Positions 7,759-14,895 of a DNA stretch of 33,165 bases are shown piece after piece. How positions within the stretch are numbered: the first letter of the stretch is position 1; every line of letters starts with the position of its first letter. The stretch is taken from NCBI GenBank assembly GCA_947627315.1, contig CANQVN010000006.1, positions 1-33,165 of the forward strand, read 5' to 3'. This DNA comes from an uncultured Clostridia bacterium. GTDB taxonomy: Bacteria; Bacillota; Clostridia; Oscillospirales; QAKW01. The position numbers and the translations under genes were made by a program. The notes under the pieces were generated by a model that searched no databases, was not told the origin of the DNA, and saw nothing but the letters and a program-made list of their open reading frames with translations.

Positions 7759-8889
7759 ATGAAAAACACGTCACATCTTCCCGAGCTTCGCACCGCGCCC
7801 GCAGTGTTCGCGGTAAAGGACGAATATCAGATAATGGCGATTTCCCGGTCTGAAATCCTTTTCTGCGTCACGGTAAACGGAGTGGACTATTACGACCATA
7901 CAAACGGCATCATCCGCTCCGCCATGTACGCCCACCGCGTGTCTGTTCCGATGAGCGAGCTTGACGCCGCGGGCGAGTATACCGTAAGCTACCGCAGGAT
8001 TATAGACAGGCTTCCCTATTTTTCGACGACGGAGGAGCCGGTGAGCCAGACCTATAAGTTTAAGCCCCTGCCGAAAGAGGGCGACATTAAAATCTACCAC
8101 CTGTCCGACACGCACGGTCACTTTACCATGCCGGCGCAGGCGGGCGAGTTTTTCGGGGATAATATCGACCTTTTGATACTCAACGGCGACATTCCCGACC
8201 ACAGCGGCAACGTCCGTAATTTCGACCTTATATATAGGCTGTGCGAGGCGATAACGGGAGGAGAGCGCCCGATAGTTTTCTCCCGCGGCAACCACGACAC
8301 GCGCGGCATATTCGCCGAAAAGCTGGCAGACTACACGCCGACCGAAAACGGACATTCGTATTTCACCTTCCGCCTCGGTCGAATCTGGGGTATCGTTATG
8401 GACACGGGCGAGGATAAGCCGGACGACCACGAGGCATACGGTCACACCAACGCCTGCCACCAGTTCAGGCTGGAGGAGACGCGCTATCTTGAAAAAATCA
8501 TAGAAAACGCCGATAAGGAATACGCCGCCCCCGGCGTCCAGTACCGGCTTGTCATCGTACATAACCCCTTCACCCTCACCCTCTCCCCGCCCTTTGACAT
8601 AGAACAGCCGCTTTATAAAAAGTGGGCGGATATGCTCAAAGAGACGGTAAAGCCGCAGGCGATGATAGTGGGGCATATCCACCAGACAGGCATAAGCCCG
8701 ATAGGCGGAAAGTGGGACAGCAAGGGTCAGCCATGCCCAGTCATTTCCGCATCAAAGCCGACAAAAGTAGACGGGCACAGCGATCACGTCGGCACGGCTT
8801 TCACCCTGTCGGGAGATAAAATGAAGGTGGAATTTACCGACGGAGAGCATACCGTGCTTGAAAGCGCCACGCTTGATTTGATTAAATAA
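7759..8889 (+). CDS. Calcineurin-like metallophosphoesterase with N-terminal beta-sandwich-like domain
   Basis: 376 residues, no signal peptide, so probably cytoplasmic. Residues 1-110 resemble the N-terminal Ig/fibronectin-like domain of purple acid phosphatase-type proteins. The catalytic domain has all family motifs: SDTHGH (Asp117, His119), NGDIPD (Asp144), RGNHD (Asn178, His179), VHNP (His268) and GHIHQTG (His306, His308). These bind two metal ions and hydrolyse phosphate esters; the substrate is unknown. The ribosome binding site GGAGGT lies in the last codons of the upstream degenerate paralogue, so the two may be translationally coupled. A strong terminator follows. Confidence 0.88.
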   Translation: MKNTSHLPELRTAPAVFAVKDEYQIMAISRSEILFCVTVNGVDYYDHTNGIIRSAMYAHRVSVPMSELDAAGEYTVSYRRIIDRLPYFSTTEEPVSQTYKFKPLPKEGDIKIYHLSDTHGHFTMPAQAGEFFGDNIDLLILNGDIPDHSGNVRNFDLIYRLCEAITGGERPIVFSRGNHDTRGIFAEKLADYTPTENGHSYFTFRLGRIWGIVMDTGEDKPDDHEAYGHTNACHQFRLEETRYLEKIIENADKEYAAPGVQYRLVIVHNPFTLTLSPPFDIEQPLYKKWADMLKETVKPQAMIVGHIHQTGISPIGGKWDSKGQPCPVISASKPTKVDGHSDHVGTAFTLSGDKMKVEFTDGEHTVLESATLDLIK

Positions 8890-8894
8890 ACGTT

Positions 8895-8929
8895 CCCCGC
8901 GCGGCGTTTGCCGCGCGGGGTGTCTTTTT
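8895..8929 (+). terminator. Intrinsic terminator after the metallophosphoesterase gene
   Basis: 11-bp GC-only stem (CCCCGCGCGGC with GCCGCGCGGGG), GTTT loop, then TGTCTTTTT. Confidence 0.92.
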
Positions 8930-8965
8930 CTCAGCCTTTTTCAATCGGCTTATTGTATATGGGGC

Positions 8966-8998
8966 AAAAAATCACGCCGCAAAAGCGGCGTGATTTTT
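8966..8998. terminator. Second, bidirectional terminator-like hairpin
   Basis: AAAAATCACGCCGC at 8967-8980, AAAA loop, GCGGCGTGATTTTT at 8985-8998: a 14-bp perfect inverted repeat with a T-run on either strand. Only 37 bp after the previous terminator and not directly after any gene now visible. It may have served a gene lost in the decayed stretch to its right. Confidence 0.75.
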
Positions 8999-9127
8999 AT
9001 ATGTCTTCTTTATATAATATTATATCTTCCACCCTACAGTGTAAAATCCTGCTTGTCAACGGTTTTTGGGAAATTCAAAAATTCGCCGTCGGACAAATAA
9101 AAACACCGTGACTTACACCGCGATGTT
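8999..9127. other. Non-coding gap with no recognisable gene
   Basis: A short stretch, AT-rich at its left end, between the second terminator and the minus-strand gene stub. I see no ribosome binding site with an open frame, no RNA fold and no repeat. Together with 8890-8998 and the stub at 9128-9217 it forms about 325 bp without an intact gene. Confidence 0.5.
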
Positions 9128-9217
9128 TCATTTTATGTCCGAAAGCCGCTCGGCAAGCGATTTTGTGAGAGCCCTGTCCCGCTCGAACATTTTTCTGTAA
9201 TTGTCTATCACCGCCGC
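9128..9217 (-). pseudogene. 3' stub of a lost minus-strand gene
   Basis: On the minus strand a frame of about 29 codons ends at TGA 9130-9128 and is charged and helical-looking (RKMFERDRALTKSLAER). Reading upstream it is closed by a stop at 9223-9221. That point is almost exactly where leucine-rich-repeat homology begins on the other strand. It looks like the C-terminal end of a gene whose body was deleted. I do not recognise the family. Start codon and ribosome binding site are absent. Confidence 0.4.
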
Positions 9218-10015
9218 GTTTTACGGCTGCACCGCTCTTGAAAGCATCGACCTTACCGGCTGTGACAAGCTCGGCAAGATAGGGGAGCGCGTCTTTTACG
9301 AATGCGAGTCGCTGACCGACGTGTATTATTCCGGCACCGAAGAGCAGTGGAACGAGATTGTGATCGAGGCGTTTAACGCCCCGCTTAAAAATGCGAATTT
9401 CCATTTTAACTACACCGAACCCGATACCCCCGAAATCGTGGACACCACAAAGATATTCTCCGACGTCGCGGAGGGGAGATGGTACACAGAGTTTGTAAAC
9501 TACGCCTACACATACGGATTTTTCAAGGGCGTGTCCGAAACCGACTTCCGGCCCCAGGCAAACGTCAACCGCGCGATGTTTGTGACCGTTCTGTCGCGAA
9601 TCGCGGGAATTGAGGAAAGCAACGACGTCACCACCAAATTCGCCGACGTTGAAAGCGGCAGATACTACACCGGAGCTGTCAAGTGGGCAAGCGAAAACGG
9701 CATTGTCAACGGCGTCGACGAAATGACGTTCGGCGTTAAAAATGACATCACGCGCGAGCAATTATGCACCATGATAGTCCGTTTCGCGGATTATATGAAA
9801 GTAACGCTTGCTAAGAGCGTTCCCGCGATGACCTTTGCGGACGACGCGCAGATAAGCAATTACGCGCGCGATGCAATAGCCGCGTATCAAAAGGCGGGCA
9901 TAGTAAACGGCAGCGTGGAAAACGGCGTAACCCCCTGTTCAAGCCCAAAGGCACCGCCACCCGCGCCGAGGCGTCTAAAATACTTACCGTATTTCACAGA
10001 GACTATGTAGCATAA
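9216..10015 (+). pseudogene. Truncated, frameshifted LRR (BspA-type) plus SLH-domain surface protein
   Basis: Homology starts abruptly at 9216 inside a leucine-rich repeat (AFYGCTALESIDLTGC) with no signal peptide or credible start. One more repeat end (SGTEEQWNEI) follows, then three S-layer homology domains: FSDVAEGRWYTEFVNYAYT, FADVESGRYYTGAVKWASE and FADDAQISNYARDAIAAYQ. SLH domains anchor proteins to the cell wall. The third domain breaks at a run of five C at 9931-9935: the original frame ends in out-of-family residues at 10010, whereas adding one base restores LFKPKGTATRAEASKIL to a stop at 10013-10015. The copy therefore lacks its 5' end and carries a 3' frameshift. Similar LRR/SLH proteins are common cell-surface proteins in Clostridia. 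Confidence 0.75.
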
Positions 10016-10022
10016 AAAAACC

Positions 10023-10055
10023 GACACCCTGCGGAATAATCCGCAGGGTGTCTTT
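10023..10055. terminator. Bidirectional terminator between converging genes
   Basis: 13-bp perfect stem (GACACCCTGCGGA with TCCGCAGGGTGTC), ATAA loop. There is a T-rich tail to the right and an A-run to the left. It serves the SLH pseudogene on the plus strand and could end the minus-strand redoxin operon. Confidence 0.85.
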
Positions 10056-10121
10056 CTATGGGTTTCCTTGTGGGTTTGATTAGGCAATACGATCAGCCTG
10101 CACAAAACCACCGTAACTTTT

Positions 10122-10610
10122 TCACTCAATCTTTTTCAGTGATTTTTCAATCGACTTATCGGACATCGCGCCGATAAAAGCGTCCTTTACATACCCGTCC
10201 GCGTCTACAAAATAGGTGACGGGCGCCGCGCCTATGTTGTATTTTTCAATCGCGTCCGTACATTCAAAGCAAAGCCCGTCAAGCTCCAAAATATCGTCTG
10301 TGAGCTTTTGCCGCTGCTCGCTTTCCGAAAGCGAGCTTACCGACAGGGCGATAACGTCCGCGCCGCCGTTTGCCTTTATAATCCGGGACAGCAGCAGCGT
10401 CGACCCCTCGACTTCGGGGTCGATAAAAATCACGACCGTACCCCGCTTTTTGAAATTGTCCGACAGCGAAATGACCTTCCCCGACTGTGTGCCGACGGTA
10501 AAATCGTGCGCCTTTTGCGGCTTTTTCGTCACGGCGCGCAGCGTGAAAAATATCACAATGACAAGCAGCAGAACCCCCGCCGCTATGCCGATGTTTCTTA
10601 TCCTGTTCAC
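10122..10610 (-). CDS. Membrane-anchored redoxin-fold protein without CxxC
   Basis: 162 residues: one N-terminal membrane helix (about 7-25), then a thioredoxin/TlpA-like domain facing outward. Fold marks include DFTVGTQSGKVISLSDNF, VVIFIDPEV, and the cis-Pro loop APVTYFVDADGYVKD. Where TlpA or AhpC-type proteins have the active Cys pair, this one reads FIDPEVEGS with no cysteine. The only cysteines are the pair in LCFEC later in the domain. Classical disulfide exchange at the usual site is therefore unlikely. It starts with GTG overlapping the upstream stop as GTGA, so it is coupled to the DUF4364 gene. Confidence 0.65.
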   Translation of the reverse strand: MNRIRNIGIAAGVLLLVIVIFFTLRAVTKKPQKAHDFTVGTQSGKVISLSDNFKKRGTVVIFIDPEVEGSTLLLSRIIKANGGADVIALSVSSLSESEQRQKLTDDILELDGLCFECTDAIEKYNIGAAPVTYFVDADGYVKDAFIGAMSDKSIEKSLKKIE

Positions 10611-11161
10611 CTGTCGCTCTCCTCAAACAGCTTTTCGTCTATCAAAAGCTGCAAAATGCGCTTATACTGCCCGATAGGCTCTTTTTTAAACTGCTCGGTT
10701 ATCATCTGTGCCTGAATCTGCATCGGCACGAAAACGCGGTATTCCAGCATGGTATCGTCGCCGTCCAGCAGCGCGCAGACCGCCTCGTACCCCTTTTCCT
10801 TTTTCACAACGTCGCTATGTATCTCCCTTTGCCGCTCCGTCTCCGCGAGCAGGCGAATGAGCGCCGCCTGATTCCTGCGCCGCACGTTGTAGGGCAGCTC
10901 CCGCTCGAAAACAGACAACGTCTGCCTGCCAAGCTCTGTGATATACAGCCTGTCCGGCGTGTGCTGCGAGGTAAAGTCGATAAGCCCCGAGTTCATAAGC
11001 CCGTCTAAAGCTTCCGTTATGTCTATGTATTCGGCAGTGCCGCCGTCAAGCGCTATGCGGATAAGCTCACCTCGGGAAAGCTCCCCGCCCGCGTAGCTGA
11101 GTATGTAAAGAACCAGCACCTTAACGTCAGGCACGCTGTTAAGCCCGCCGATTATCGCCAC
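10607..11161 (-). CDS. DUF4364 family winged-helix protein
   Basis: 184 residues, the usual length of this clostridial family. The N-terminal 75 residues form a winged-helix-like region (LVLYILSYAGGELSRGELI, then DRLYITELGRQTL), and the rest is alpha/beta. Probably a DNA-binding regulator, though the family is not characterised. The start is GTG at 11161, fixed by GGAGGTGA 7-8 bp upstream. It is the first gene behind a consensus promoter and overlaps the redoxin gene by 4 bp. Confidence 0.75.
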   Translation of the reverse strand: MAIIGGLNSVPDVKVLVLYILSYAGGELSRGELIRIALDGGTAEYIDITEALDGLMNSGLIDFTSQHTPDRLYITELGRQTLSVFERELPYNVRRRNQAALIRLLAETERQREIHSDVVKKEKGYEAVCALLDGDDTMLEYRVFVPMQIQAQMITEQFKKEPIGQYKRILQLLIDEKLFEESDR

Positions 11162-11185
11162 TCTATCACCTCCGAAATCAATATA

Positions 11186-11214
11186 ATTATATATCCGCCG
11201 CCGCCTTATGTCAA
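11186..11214 (-). promoter_or_regulatory. Consensus sigma-A promoter for the DUF4364 operon
   Basis: On the minus strand TTGACA (11214-11209), a 17-bp spacer, TATAAT (11191-11186): a perfect housekeeping promoter ending 25 bp before the GTG start. Confidence 0.85.
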
Positions 11215-11241
11215 CCGCTGCGGAAATTTGTTAAAATACAG

Positions 11242-11270
11242 TTGTAATTAAAAAACGGGTGTGATATAAT
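11242..11270 (+). promoter_or_regulatory. Extended -10 promoter for the nucleotidyltransferase/kinase operon
   Basis: TTGTAA at 11242-11247, 17-bp spacer, TATAAT at 11265-11270, with TG one base before the -10 box. It is divergent from the DUF4364 promoter. AAGGAG at 11290-11295 serves ATG 11304. Confidence 0.75.
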
Positions 11271-11303
11271 TGGTACACTAAAATGCTGAAAGGAGCATAA
11301 ACC

Positions 11304-12221
11304 ATGGCAAAAGGCACAATCGTCGTTATGGCTGCGGGAATGGGCAGTCGATACGGCGGACTCAAGCAGATAGATCCTATTGATGAACACGGGAATCTTA
11401 TAATAGATTTCTCTATTTACGACGCGCTGCGTGCCGGATTTGAGAAAATCGTGTTTGTTATAAAGCATCAGATAGAGGCGGAATTTAAGGCGTCCATCGG
11501 CGACAGAATGTCCAAAATCGCCGACGTCGAGTATGTCTATCAGGAGCTGGATAAGCTGCCCGCCGGCTACTCGGTTCCCGAGGGCAGGGTAAAGCCGTGG
11601 GGTACCGCTCACGCCATTCTCTGCTGCAAGGACGTTATCGACGGACCGTTTGCCGTCATAAATTCAGACGATTATTACGGACCTAACGCGTACAAGGTGC
11701 TGTACGACCATATGATGCACGCCGAAAAGGCGGATAAATACGGCATCGCGCTTGTCGGCTACAAGCTCCATAACACGCTTACCGACAAGGGCAGCGTCGC
11801 CCGCGGCATCTGCCGCGTCGAAAACGGCAAGCTTTTGGGTATCGACGAGCGCACCCAGATAGAGATGGACGGGGAAAACGCCAAGTACACCGAGGACGGC
11901 GGCAAGACATACCATTTCCTGCCGGGCGACAGCATAGCCTCGATGAATATGTGGGGCTATGAGCGCGCGTTTATCGACGAGCTGGAGGCGCGCTTCCCGA
12001 GGTTTTTGGATACAACCGCCGTTCAAAACCCGCTCAAGAGCGAGTTTTTCCTGCCGATTACGGTGGACGATATGCTGCGCGACAAAATAGCGTCGGTAGA
12101 CGTGCTCACCACTCCCGACAAGTGGTACGGCGTCACCTACGCCGAGGATAAGCCCGCGGTGCAGGCAGGCATAAAATCACTTAAAGAAAAGGGGCTGTAT
12201 CCGGAAAAGCTATGGAAATAA
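11304..12221 (+). CDS. Sugar-1-phosphate nucleotidyltransferase
   Basis: 305 residues with the nucleotide-binding start MAAGMGSRYGGLKQ, the product/metal segment AVINSDDYYG and PWGTAHAIL. It belongs to the GlmU-N/RmlA-like family that makes NDP-sugars from NTP plus sugar-1-phosphate. No left-handed helix acetyltransferase domain is present, so it is not GlmU. The next gene, overlapping by 10 bp, is a kinase that would supply the sugar-1-phosphate. The pair suggests salvage of a free hexose or N-acetylhexosamine into a nucleotide sugar; which sugar and nucleotide are used is not decided by sequence. Confidence 0.85.
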   Translation: MAKGTIVVMAAGMGSRYGGLKQIDPIDEHGNLIIDFSIYDALRAGFEKIVFVIKHQIEAEFKASIGDRMSKIADVEYVYQELDKLPAGYSVPEGRVKPWGTAHAILCCKDVIDGPFAVINSDDYYGPNAYKVLYDHMMHAEKADKYGIALVGYKLHNTLTDKGSVARGICRVENGKLLGIDERTQIEMDGENAKYTEDGGKTYHFLPGDSIASMNMWGYERAFIDELEARFPRFLDTTAVQNPLKSEFFLPITVDDMLRDKIASVDVLTTPDKWYGVTYAEDKPAVQAGIKSLKEKGLYPEKLWK

Positions 12222-13255
12222 AAGATATTTTAAAACAGTTTAAGATAAAGGGAGACGTTATCAGCGTCGCCCCGCTCGGACACGGGCATATAAACGACAC
12301 GCGGCTTGTGACGACAGACCGCGAAAAGTACACCTTTCAGCGCATAAATACAGACGTTTTCAAAAACCCCGAGGAGCTGATGGAAAACCTGGTCGCCGTG
12401 ACCGAGTACCTCAAAGCGAATTATCCGAACGACAAGACGATAAACTACGTCAAAACGCTGGACGGGAAAAACTATCTCACCTGTGACAGCGGCTGCTACC
12501 GCCTGTCGGTATACATAGACGAGGTTATCTCGCTGGATAACGCGCGCAGCGCGGATGATTTTTATGAGAGCGCCGTCACCTTCGGCAACTTTCAGCGCAA
12601 GCTCAGCGGCTTTCCGGCGGATACGCTGCATGAGACGATAAAGGACTTTCACAACACCGCGTGGCGGCTGCAAAACCTCAAAACCGCGGTGAGAAAAGAC
12701 GTCTGCGGCAGGCTGAAAAACGTACTGAAGGAAGTCGACTTCTGCCTTGCAAGAGCGGGCAAAATCGAGACGGGGGTAACGCTGCCGCTGCGGGTCACCC
12801 ACAACGACACCAAGCTCAACAACGTCCTTTTGGACGAGAAAACCGGCAAGGGCGCCTGCGTTATCGACCTTGACACGGTGATGCCGGGGCTTTCCATAAA
12901 CGACTTCGGCGACTCTATCCGCTTTGGCGCGTCCACCGCCAAGGAGGACGAGCGCGACCTTGACAAGGTGCATTTTTCGCTCGAGCTTTTCGAGGCGTAC
13001 ACCCGCGGCTATTTCGACGGCGTGGGCGACGCGCTGACCGAGCAGGAGATAGACCTTCTGCCCCACGGCGCGGTTATGATGACCTACGAGTGCGGGATGC
13101 GGTTTTTGACAGACTATTTAGAGGGCGACACCTATTTCAAAACCCAGTATGCCGACCATAACCTTGTCCGCGCGCACACCCAGTTTAAGCTGGTGTACGA
13201 GATGGAGCAAAGCTATGACAAAATGCGGGAGATTGTAAATAAATACCGCAAATAA
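12212..13255 (+). CDS. Phosphotransferase (APH fold), N-acetylhexosamine 1-kinase-like
   Basis: 347 residues with the aminoglycoside-phosphotransferase/choline-kinase fold. The catalytic loop is THNDTKLNNVLLD and the metal-binding segment is VIDLDTVMPG. Length and features such as GHGHINDT and YTFQRIN resemble NahK of bifidobacteria, which phosphorylates GlcNAc or GalNAc at C1. It overlaps the nucleotidyltransferase gene by 10 bp, supporting a two-step route from free sugar to NDP-sugar. An antibiotic-resistance role is unlikely given the partner and the match type. Confidence 0.82.
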   Translation: MEIKDILKQFKIKGDVISVAPLGHGHINDTRLVTTDREKYTFQRINTDVFKNPEELMENLVAVTEYLKANYPNDKTINYVKTLDGKNYLTCDSGCYRLSVYIDEVISLDNARSADDFYESAVTFGNFQRKLSGFPADTLHETIKDFHNTAWRLQNLKTAVRKDVCGRLKNVLKEVDFCLARAGKIETGVTLPLRVTHNDTKLNNVLLDEKTGKGACVIDLDTVMPGLSINDFGDSIRFGASTAKEDERDLDKVHFSLELFEAYTRGYFDGVGDALTEQEIDLLPHGAVMMTYECGMRFLTDYLEGDTYFKTQYADHNLVRAHTQFKLVYEMEQSYDKMREIVNKYRK

Positions 13256-13267
13256 GCTCAGGCTTTC

Positions 13268-13302
13268 ATTCCCACGAAGCACCGCTTCGTGGGAATTTTT
13301 TT
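13268..13302 (+). terminator. Intrinsic terminator after the sugar kinase gene
   Basis: 13-bp perfect stem (ATTCCCACGAAGC with GCTTCGTGGGAAT), ACC loop, run of seven T. Confidence 0.93.
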
Positions 13303-13345
13303 ATGCGCGGGCGCAACTTTTTTGTCCCCTGATGTGTTTTATATA

Positions 13346-13359
13346 TGAAACATGTTTCA
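13346..13359 (+). promoter_or_regulatory. 14-bp perfect palindrome before the ECF sigma gene
   Basis: TGAAACATGTTTCA is its own reverse complement and ends two bases before the AAGGAGG site of the sigma gene. It could be an operator. TGAAAC also resembles the -35 box of ECF sigma promoters, but no -10 box lies at the right distance before the start. Confidence 0.4.
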
Positions 13360-13373
13360 AAAAGGAGGCAGGC

Positions 13374-13877
13374 GTGAAAACAAAAGACTTTGACAAGGAG
13401 CGGTTCGATACGCTTTACAACCGATACTCCGCCATGATATACCGCGCGGCATACGGCTGCCTGCAAAGCCGCGCCGACGCGGAGGACGTGGTTCAGGACG
13501 TGTTTGTGACGCTGTTTACCAAAGCGGTGAGCTTTAAGGACGACGAGCATCAAAAGGCGTGGCTTTTGAAGGTGACGGCAAACCGCTGCAAAAACCTGCT
13601 GCGTGCAAAAGCCCGCACGGTCGAGCTGCCGGACAGCGCCGCCGCCGCCGATTTCGAGAGCGAAAGCGACGCGCACATAGACCTTGCCCGCGCGCTTTGC
13701 GAGCTTTCCCCCGACCAGCGGCTTGCGATGCACCTGTACTACTTCGAGCAAATCCCGCTGCGCGGCGTCGCGGGGATAATGCGGTGCGGCGAAAACACGG
13801 TAAAATCCCATCTGCGCCGCGCCCGGGCAAAGATGAAAACATTCCTTGAAAAGGAGCAAAAAGATGACCTACAATGA
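13374..13877 (+). CDS. ECF-type RNA polymerase sigma factor
   Basis: 167 residues from GTG 13374, chosen because AAGGAGG at 13362-13368 fits it; an ATG at 13332 lies before that site. Region 2 is visible as LYNRYSAMIYRAA followed by AEDVVQDVFVTLF. Region 4 is LSPDQRLAMHLYYFEQIP followed by a helix-turn-helix ending NTVKSHLRRARAK. There is no region 3, as expected for ECF sigmas. It directs polymerase to a stress or envelope regulon. The following gene overlaps by 14 bp and has a membrane helix, the common layout for an ECF sigma and its anti-sigma protein. Confidence 0.93.
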   Translation: MKTKDFDKERFDTLYNRYSAMIYRAAYGCLQSRADAEDVVQDVFVTLFTKAVSFKDDEHQKAWLLKVTANRCKNLLRAKARTVELPDSAAAADFESESDAHIDLARALCELSPDQRLAMHLYYFEQIPLRGVAGIMRCGENTVKSHLRRARAKMKTFLEKEQKDDLQ

Positions 13878-14859
13878 ATTTAACAGTAAAATCACCCCCG
13901 ACGGCGGGCTTTATCAAAAGACGCTGGAAGCCGTCCGTGACGGGCTGACGCAAAACGCGGCGGCGGCAAAAAAACGCCGCCGCATATGGGTGACGGCGAT
14001 AGCGGCGGCAGCGCTGATAGCGTCGGGCGCCGCGGCAGTCACCGGCGGGTATATTTTCAAAAAGCCGCAGGCATATGACCCCGAAACGGAAAGCGAAATA
14101 ACTCAAAGCGACGTAGATATTGCGCTTACCGAAGACAAAGCGCGGGAAATCGGCAAAAAGACGCTTGAAAAGCTGGGTGTCGAAACAAAAGGGCTTGAAA
14201 AAAGCTTTCTTGAAAAGTTCCCGCAGGATGGAAAAATAGTGTGGAATATCGACACGGGAAGCGTGCAGGTGACAATAGACGCGAAAACGGGCGCGTTTAT
14301 AAGCTACACCGACAAAAGCGGGCTTTGCGGCGACGACAGCAGCGTAGATGAGAGCGAGGCGCGGGAAGCGGCGGATAAGCTTTGCGCCGAGCTGGGCTAC
14401 AAAGACAAAGACTATATGCCGTCCGCCCTTGAAAATATCGGAAACGGGCTGTGGCGCGCCGATTTCTGCCAAAAATACGGCGAGGTCTTCAACCCCTACC
14501 AGTGCGTGAGAATCACCTTTAACGCGAGTACCCAAAAGCTTGTAATGCTCCGGCTTTTTGACTATGAGTTTGAAAACAACCCGTATGAGATAACAAAAGA
14601 GCAGGCGGAAAGCATCGTGCTTGGCAGATACGCCGACAGGGGCTATAAAACGGTCTCTGTCAAAAAGGATATCCGTGAGATAAACTACTATCTGTATCAG
14701 AGCGAAAACCCAAGCCCCGAGGGTCAGGAGTACAGAGGCGACGGGACGGTGCGCAACATCTGGCTTGTCGAGATGAAAGCGGACGGGCAGGACTTCAGCG
14801 AATTTTTCTACGTCGACGGCACGACGGGCGAGCTTATCGGCGGAGATATGACAAAATAA
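13864..14859 (+). CDS. Membrane protein with PepSY/YPEB-like repeats, probable anti-sigma factor
   Basis: 331 residues from ATG 13864 (AAGGAG 9 bp upstream); an in-frame TTG at 13846 lies before that site. The N-terminal 38 residues are cytoplasmic and charged, residues about 40-62 form one membrane helix, and the rest is outside. The outer part has repeated PepSY-like units (VQVTIDAKTGAFISY, then VRITFNASTQKL, then FFYVDGTTGELIGG). No HxxxCxxC zinc anti-sigma motif is seen. The anti-sigma role rests on the 14-bp overlap with the sigma gene and on topology, so it is inferred. Confidence 0.65.
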   Translation: MTYNEFNSKITPDGGLYQKTLEAVRDGLTQNAAAAKKRRRIWVTAIAAAALIASGAAAVTGGYIFKKPQAYDPETESEITQSDVDIALTEDKAREIGKKTLEKLGVETKGLEKSFLEKFPQDGKIVWNIDTGSVQVTIDAKTGAFISYTDKSGLCGDDSSVDESEAREAADKLCAELGYKDKDYMPSALENIGNGLWRADFCQKYGEVFNPYQCVRITFNASTQKLVMLRLFDYEFENNPYEITKEQAESIVLGRYADRGYKTVSVKKDIREINYYLYQSENPSPEGQEYRGDGTVRNIWLVEMKADGQDFSEFFYVDGTTGELIGGDMTK

Positions 14860-14884
14860 AAAAACACCCCTCGGGGTGTTTTTT
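14860..14884. terminator. Shared bidirectional terminator
   Basis: AAAAACACCC, CTCG tetraloop, GGGTGTTTTT. It ends the sigma/anti-sigma operon on the plus strand and the decarboxylase operon on the minus strand. Confidence 0.88.
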
Positions 14885-14895
14885 ATATTTAACAA

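Noticed and set aside
7771-8682. Minus-strand open frame of 303 codons
   Set aside because: Antisense shadow of the intact metallophosphoesterase, whose motifs and ribosome binding site are clear.
8908-9111. Plus-strand 67-codon frame
   Set aside because: It runs through one half of a terminator and all of another, and has no ribosome binding site.
13534-14895. Long minus-strand open frame (453 codons) across the sigma/anti-sigma genes
   Set aside because: It is the antisense shadow of two well-supported genes and has no family motif; GC-rich coding DNA often keeps such frames open.
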